In this document: piece by piece, positions 13,567 through 16,977 of the stretch
How the letters are laid out: each line of letters starts with the position of its first letter
How positions within the stretch are numbered: position 1 is the stretch's first letter
Source of the DNA: Opitutia bacterium
GTDB taxonomy: Bacteria; Verrucomicrobiota; Verrucomicrobiae; Opitutales; UBA953
NCBI GenBank assembly: GCA_004558035.1
Contig: SFEJ01000037.1
Span: forward strand, 1-16,977
DNA: 16,977 nt
Direction of reading: 5' to 3'
Program-made: the position numbers and the translations under genes
Notes under the pieces: generated by a model
The model's database searches: none
The model's input: only the letters and a program-made list of their open reading frames with translations
What the model was told of the DNA's origin: nothing

Positions 13567-15609
13567 TCAGTCCGCGAGACCGTCGCGGGCGAGGAGCGCG
13601 CGCAGGTCGGGGTCGCGTCCCATGAAATCGCGGAAAAGCGTTTCCGCGGGCGCGGCGTTCCCGCGGGCGAGAATCTTTTCGCGGAACTCGCGCCCGGTCT
13701 TCGGGTTCAGCACGCCTTCGTTCAGAAAGCGCGTGAAGCAGTCCGCCTCGAGCATTTCCGCCCATTTGTAGGAATAGTAGCCCACCGCGTAGCCAGTCGG
13801 CTCGGAGAACAGGTGCAGGAAGCGGCACAGGTTCGGCGTCTGCGGGAACGCCGTCGGCACGAGGTAGTCGGCGAGCGCGACGTTCCAGTATTCGTCGAAG
13901 TCGCAGTCCTTGAATTTTTCCGTCTCGACGTGAAAATCCAGGTCCGCCTTGCCGAAGGAAAGCTGGCGCACGGCGAAATTCGCGGCGCGGAACTTCTGCG
14001 AGCGCAGCAGCTTTTCCAGCAGCCCGCGCGGGAGCGGCTCGCCCGTCTCGAAATGCCGCGCGAACAGCCCGAGCGATTCCGCCCGCCGGCACCAGTTCTC
14101 CATGATCTGCGAGGGCAGCTCGACGAAGTCCCACGCGACGTTCGTTCCCGCGAGCTCGGGGATTTCGACCTCGCTCAGCACGTGGTGCAGCAGGTGCCCG
14201 AACTCGTGGAAGATCGTCACGACCTCGTCGAAATTCAGCAGCGCGGGCCTGCCGTCCACCGACGGCGAGAGGTTGCCGCAGATCAGCCCGAGATGCGCGG
14301 GAACGCCCTCGCCGCGCGTTTCGAGAAAATTCATCCACGCGCCGGCGCGCTTCGTCTCGCGCGGATGCCAGTCGGCGTAAAACGCGCCGAGCCGCCTTTC
14401 GCCGTCGAAGACCTCGTACGCCTTCACCTCCGGGTGCCACACGGGAACGCCGCTCTTTTCGACGATGCGGATGCCGTAGAGCCTTTCCGCGACGGCGAAC
14501 GCGCCCGCGATGACGGCGTTCACCTCGAAATACGGGCGCAGCGCCTCCTCGTCGAAGTCGTAGCGTTCCCGCCGCATCTTCTCCGCCCAGAAGCCGACCG
14601 CCCAGGGCGCGAGCCTGCCCGTCGCCGCCGCGGTCGCGTCGCCGCGTTCCCGCGCGAATTCGACGAGCTCGGCGTTTTCCTTTTCGAAAAATTTCCCGAC
14701 GCGCGCGCGCATGTCCTCAACGAAGCGGCGGGCGTTCGCGCCGCTCTTCGCCATGCGGCGCGACGTCGCGCAGTCCGCGAAATTCGCGAAGCCGAGCAGC
14801 TTCGCCTTCTCGTCGCGCAGGGCGAGGATTTCGCGGACGTTCGCCGTGTTGTCGAACGCGCCGACGCGCGCGACGGCGTTCGACGCCTCCCAGAACTCGC
14901 GGCGCAGCGCGTCGCTCTCCGCGTACCGCATCACGGGCGCGAGCGACGGCGCGTGCAGCGTGAAGCGGAACTCGCCCGCGCGCCCCTTCGCCTTGGCGGA
15001 AGCGGCGGCGGCAGCCTTCGCGCTCTCGGGCAGCCCGGCGAGCTCCGCCTCGTCCGCGACGAATTTTTCCCACGCGTTCGTGGAGTCGAGCACGTTTTCG
15101 CCGAACTTCGTCGTGAGCGCCGCGAGCCGCGCGTTGATTTCGGCGAGGCGCGCCTTCTTCGCCTCGGGCAGCTCCGCGCCGCTGTCGCGGAAGTCCGCGA
15201 GCACCTCCTCGAGAAAACGCCGCCGCGTCGCGTCGAGCGTTCCCGCGGGAACGACGTCCGCCGCCGCGCGGATCTTTTCCCAAAGCCGGGCGTCGAGCGT
15301 GAGCGAGCTGAAGAACTCCGTCACGCGCGGGAGCACGGCGTTGTAGGCCTCACGCAGCGCGGGCGTGTTTTCGACGCTTTCGAGGTGGCAGACGCGCCCC
15401 CAGACGCGGGAGAGCTCGCGCGTCGCGCGGGCGAAGCCGAGCAGCGTGGCGTCGAAGGAAATCTCCTCGGGCCGCTGCGCGCGGATCTTTTCGACGTTCC
15501 CGCGGGCGCGTTCGAGCGCGAACTCGACGTCGGGCACGATGCGCTCGGGCGTCAGCCGCGTCCAGTCGACATAAAAATCTTCGGAAAGAAAAGGATGTTC
15601 TGCGTTCAT
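13567..15609 (-). CDS. prlC: M3-family oligopeptidase (oligopeptidase A type)
   Basis: A 680-residue zinc metallopeptidase of family M3 (thimet oligopeptidase / PrlC / Dcp group), cytoplasmic, which degrades short peptides including those left from signal-peptide and proteasome-like turnover. The zinc site is HEFGH (H468, E469, H472), with the third ligand E497 in the downstream segment VAWDFVELPSQIMENW. The family substrate loop near the C-terminus (GYAVGYYSYKWAEMLEADCF) is intact. Length equals E. coli oligopeptidase A. There is no signal peptide. The ATG at 15609 lacks a clear ribosome site but begins a family-like N-terminus (MNAEHPFLSEDFYVDW). It is divergent from the phosphofructokinase gene, with 127 bp between starts. 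OpdA against Dcp-like specificity cannot be decided by eye. Confidence 0.93.
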   Translation of the reverse strand: MNAEHPFLSEDFYVDWTRLTPERIVPDVEFALERARGNVEKIRAQRPEEISFDATLLGFARATRELSRVWGRVCHLESVENTPALREAYNAVLPRVTEFFSSLTLDARLWEKIRAAADVVPAGTLDATRRRFLEEVLADFRDSGAELPEAKKARLAEINARLAALTTKFGENVLDSTNAWEKFVADEAELAGLPESAKAAAAASAKAKGRAGEFRFTLHAPSLAPVMRYAESDALRREFWEASNAVARVGAFDNTANVREILALRDEKAKLLGFANFADCATSRRMAKSGANARRFVEDMRARVGKFFEKENAELVEFARERGDATAAATGRLAPWAVGFWAEKMRRERYDFDEEALRPYFEVNAVIAGAFAVAERLYGIRIVEKSGVPVWHPEVKAYEVFDGERRLGAFYADWHPRETKRAGAWMNFLETRGEGVPAHLGLICGNLSPSVDGRPALLNFDEVVTIFHEFGHLLHHVLSEVEIPELAGTNVAWDFVELPSQIMENWCRRAESLGLFARHFETGEPLPRGLLEKLLRSQKFRAANFAVRQLSFGKADLDFHVETEKFKDCDFDEYWNVALADYLVPTAFPQTPNLCRFLHLFSEPTGYAVGYYSYKWAEMLEADCFTRFLNEGVLNPKTGREFREKILARGNAAPAETLFRDFMGRDPDLRALLARDGLAD
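15238..15253. repeat. Perfect palindrome made of two CGGGAACG words
   Basis: CGTTCCCG directly followed by CGGGAACG forms a perfect 16-bp palindrome inside the M3 peptidase gene. It is the only head-to-head pair of the frequent word seen in the window. Confidence 0.8.
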
Positions 15610-15736
15610 GATTTTCGGGCAAGTCTAACGTTCCCGCCCCCGCGACGAAAGCAAAAGGCGCCGCGCGGAGAAGAAATCGGCGGGGCGCGGTTTCACCTTG
15701 CGCGGGAAGGCTTTTCGTGGGAAAATCGAAGGCACT

Positions 15737-16977
15737 ATGAGCGCAAACGAAATTCCCCAAATCAACGAAGCGGACACGCTGATCGAAAACCTCGGCGAGT
15801 GCAGATTTCCCTCGCCCTTCAAGAAAAACTGCTACACCGAACAGCTCTTCAAGACGGACGACGACCGCATCCTCTTCGACATCACCTACGCGGGAACGAT
15901 GAAGGCGATCAAGGAAGGCCGCACGCTTCCGTCCTTCGAATCCGCCGGTCCGCGCGAAAGCATCTTCTTCAATCCCGCGGAGACGAAGGTCGGCATCGTC
16001 ACCTGCGGCGGGCTCTGCCCGGGGCTCAACGACGTGATCCGCAACCTCGTCATGGGGCTGCAGCATTCCTACGGCGTCTCGCGCATCTACGGCTTCCGCT
16101 ACGGCTACGAAGGGCTCGTGACGAAGTACGGGCACTCGCCGCTGCTGCTGGACACGGACATGGTCTCGGACATTCACGCGCAGGGCGGCTCGATTCTCGC
16201 GAGCTCCCGCGGGCAGCAGGACACGCCGACCATCGTGGACACGCTGCAGCGCATGGGCATCGACATTCTCTTCGTCGTCGGCGGCGACGGCACGCTGCGC
16301 GCCGCGAACGAAATCTCGCAGGAATGCAAGCTGCGCAACCTCAAGAAATCCATCATCGGCATTCCGAAGACGATCGACAACGACATCATTCTGCTGGACA
16401 AGAGCTTCGGCTTCGAATCCGCGGTCTCGGAGGCGGTGAAGGTCATCAACTGCGCGCACGTCGAGGCGAAGGGCGCGCCGCGCGGCATCGGCATCGTGAA
16501 GCTGATGGGGCGCGACTCGGGCTTCATCGCCGCGTACGCCTCGCTGGCGAGCTCGGAGGCGAATTTCGTCCTCATTCCGGAAGTGCCGCTCAAGCTCGAC
16601 GGGCCGAACGGCTTCCTCGCCAAGCTGCGGGAACGCATCACGACGCGCGACCACGCCGTCATCGTCGTCGCCGAGGGCGCGGGACAGGATCTCTTCAAGG
16701 GCGCCGACCTGGGCACGGACGCGTCCGGCAACAAGCGCCATTCCGACATCGGCAAATACCTGCGCGACCGCATCAACGCGGACATGAAGGAGCACGGCAT
16801 CGAGACGTCGATCAAGTACATCGACCCGAGCTACATCATCCGAAGCATTCCCGCAAACGCCTACGACAACGCCTACTGCTCCCACATGGCGCACAACGCC
16901 GTGCACGCGGGCATGGCGGGCAAGACGGGCATGATCGTCGCGATGTGCCACCGCGCCCACGTGCACCTGCCGCTCTC
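15737..16977 (+). CDS. 6-phosphofructokinase, clade X type (partial, runs off the window)
   Basis: The first 413 codons are in the window with no stop. Cytoplasmic glycolytic enzyme phosphorylating fructose 6-phosphate. Motifs: GIVTCGGLCPGLNDVIR (86-102, phosphoryl donor loop), GGDGT (182-186), PKTIDND (210-216, catalytic Asp) and GIVKLMGRDSGFIA (252-265, sugar phosphate site). The N-terminal extension of about 80 residues before the first motif matches long-type PFKs such as spirochete and trypanosomatid enzymes. The residue after GGD is Gly, typical of ATP users. The residue after P in PKTIDND is Lys, typical of pyrophosphate users; this mixture is known from clade X ATP enzymes. Start: GAAGG at 15728-15732 lies 4 bases before the ATG. 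A weak promoter-like pair (15698-15726) would leave almost no leader, so it is not claimed. Confidence 0.92.
   Translation, partial: MSANEIPQINEADTLIENLGECRFPSPFKKNCYTEQLFKTDDDRILFDITYAGTMKAIKEGRTLPSFESAGPRESIFFNPAETKVGIVTCGGLCPGLNDVIRNLVMGLQHSYGVSRIYGFRYGYEGLVTKYGHSPLLLDTDMVSDIHAQGGSILASSRGQQDTPTIVDTLQRMGIDILFVVGGDGTLRAANEISQECKLRNLKKSIIGIPKTIDNDIILLDKSFGFESAVSEAVKVINCAHVEAKGAPRGIGIVKLMGRDSGFIAAYASLASSEANFVLIPEVPLKLDGPNGFLAKLRERITTRDHAVIVVAEGAGQDLFKGADLGTDASGNKRHSDIGKYLRDRINADMKEHGIETSIKYIDPSYIIRSIPANAYDNAYCSHMAHNAVHAGMAGKTGMIVAMCHRAHVHLPL

Larger units (their letters stand above)
1..16977. repeat. Dispersed octamer CGGGAACG / CGTTCCCG
   Basis: By eye I count about 70 GGGAAC/GTTCCC sites in the window, nearly all extended to GGGAACG and mostly to CGGGAACG. 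A random sequence of this base composition would give about 12 hexamers. Sites occur in both orientations, in genes on both strands and in gaps (446, 4885, 5231, 6187, 13311, 13539, 15631). Examples in genes: 6135, 7645, 8204, 9086, 12378, 14144. Confidence 0.7.

Noticed and set aside
15350..16966. 538-codon minus-strand frame covering the PFK start and part of the peptidase
   Set aside because: It crosses the start regions of two real divergent genes and has no family features.

Overview
The window is about 17 kb of GC-rich (roughly 64% by eye), densely coding bacterial chromosome. Several traits point to Verrucomicrobiota, most likely an Opitutales-like lineage. There are two secreted proteins with PEP-CTERM tails, a large secreted sulfatase with PA14-like and BACON-like regions, several genes with no Shine-Dalgarno sequence, and a protein whose middle resembles a family I remember from Verrucomicrobium. 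This assignment is an inference; no rRNA or other taxonomic marker is present.

Layout. (1) 12-1848: an Rrf2-family regulator with three IscR-like cysteines, then an O-acetylhomoserine sulfhydrylase (MetY). Between them lies a good sigma70-type promoter overlapped by a 9-7-9 palindrome, a candidate operator for the Rrf2 protein. (2) 1870-3117: a bidirectional terminator and a minus-strand pair, dUTPase then a family 2 glycosyltransferase. (3) 3178-4781: a plus-strand pair overlapping by 4 bp, an unknown lipoprotein and a TatD-family nuclease whose last part has been replaced by a repeat element. (4) 4720-5384: a patch with no intact gene. It holds two BIME/REP-like elements built of covarying tetraloop hairpins, other inverted repeats, and a frameshifted minus-strand remnant of a metallophosphoesterase. 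(5) 5385-11556: a surface/secretion block made of an AT-richer PEP-CTERM protein, a terminator, and an apparent three-gene operon: a 1003-residue sulfatase, a 515-residue secreted protein whose N-terminal domain is homologous to the upstream PEP-CTERM protein, and a second PEP-CTERM protein. It probably acts on or displays sulfated glycans at the cell surface. (6) 11657-13105: a CrtI/retinol-saturase-like FAD oxidoreductase. (7) 13106-13566: a hairpin-rich convergent intergenic region. (8) 13567-15609 minus: an M3 oligopeptidase (PrlC/OpdA type). (9) 15737 to the window end: the start of a clade X type 6-phosphofructokinase.

The most striking signal is not a gene. The 8-mer CGGGAACG (or its complement CGTTCCCG) recurs about every 250 bp on both strands, in every frame and in intergenic DNA. 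It appears to bend synonymous codon choice. It behaves like a genome-wide selected word such as an uptake sequence, a protein-binding site or a modification site.
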